Assembly (NCBI GenBank): GCA_947177885.1
Contig: CAMWWF010000028.1
Coordinates: 1 to 15,351, forward strand
Reading direction: 5' to 3'
Source: an uncultured Lachnospiraceae bacterium
Lineage (GTDB): Bacteria; Bacillota_A; Clostridia; Lachnospirales; Lachnospiraceae
Length of the DNA stretch: 15,351 nucleotides
A program made the position numbers and the translations under genes. Shown in pieces: positions 15,254 to 15,351 of the stretch; position 1 is the stretch's first letter; the number at the start of each line of letters is the position of its first letter. Below the pieces are notes generated by a model that saw only the letters and a list, made by a program, of their open reading frames with translations, searched no databases and was not told the DNA's origin.

Positions 15254-15351
15254 ACAAAATAAAACAGGAAAAAGGTAAATGCTTTATACAGAAATTATTT
15301 GTTACCATTCACAGCCATTTTAATTTCTGATGTTTAATGAATTCCCGGTTC

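Overview
The window looks like chromosomal DNA from a low-to-mid GC Firmicute, most likely a gut Clostridium of the Lachnospiraceae type. The reasons are AGGAGG-type ribosome binding sites, TTG and GTG starts, sigma-A style promoters, a LytTR/GHKL regulatory pair and a cytoplasmic GH42 beta-galactosidase. No rRNA, tRNA, insertion sequence or CRISPR array was seen. This assignment rests on gene style only.

Left part (1-1900, minus strand): a MarR-family repressor gene followed by a MATE efflux transporter that runs off the left edge. A textbook promoter drives the pair. Its 17-bp spacer holds a perfect 14-bp palindrome, a good candidate for an autoregulatory operator. Next (2000-4839, plus strand) come a 1-phosphofructokinase gene (fruK) and a PTS Enzyme I gene (ptsI), one sugar-phosphorylation transcription unit without HPr or any EII in view. 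Then (4840-7190, plus strand) a GH42 beta-galactosidase has its own promoter and a repeat-rich leader.

Middle part (7192-12958, minus strand): a regulatory and export block. In transcription order it holds a LytTR response regulator, a small GHKL histidine kinase with no membrane sensor, a strong intrinsic terminator, two overlapping ABC half-transporter genes that probably form a heterodimer, and a truncated AraC-type regulator convergent with the beta-galactosidase gene.

Right part (13014-15351, plus strand): a two-gene ATPase/HNH-nuclease cassette that fits the Septu anti-phage system (ptuA-ptuB), overlapping by 8 bp. The ATPase gene looks more AT-rich than genes to its left in a small sample. 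A cluster of near-palindromic TTGTAC/GTACAA sites precedes it. A 56-codon reading frame of unknown function follows. No reverse transcriptase is present, so this is not a retron-linked form as far as the window shows. This cassette and its control region are the most likely place for something new; next is the ABC/kinase block, whose substrate and signal are unknown.
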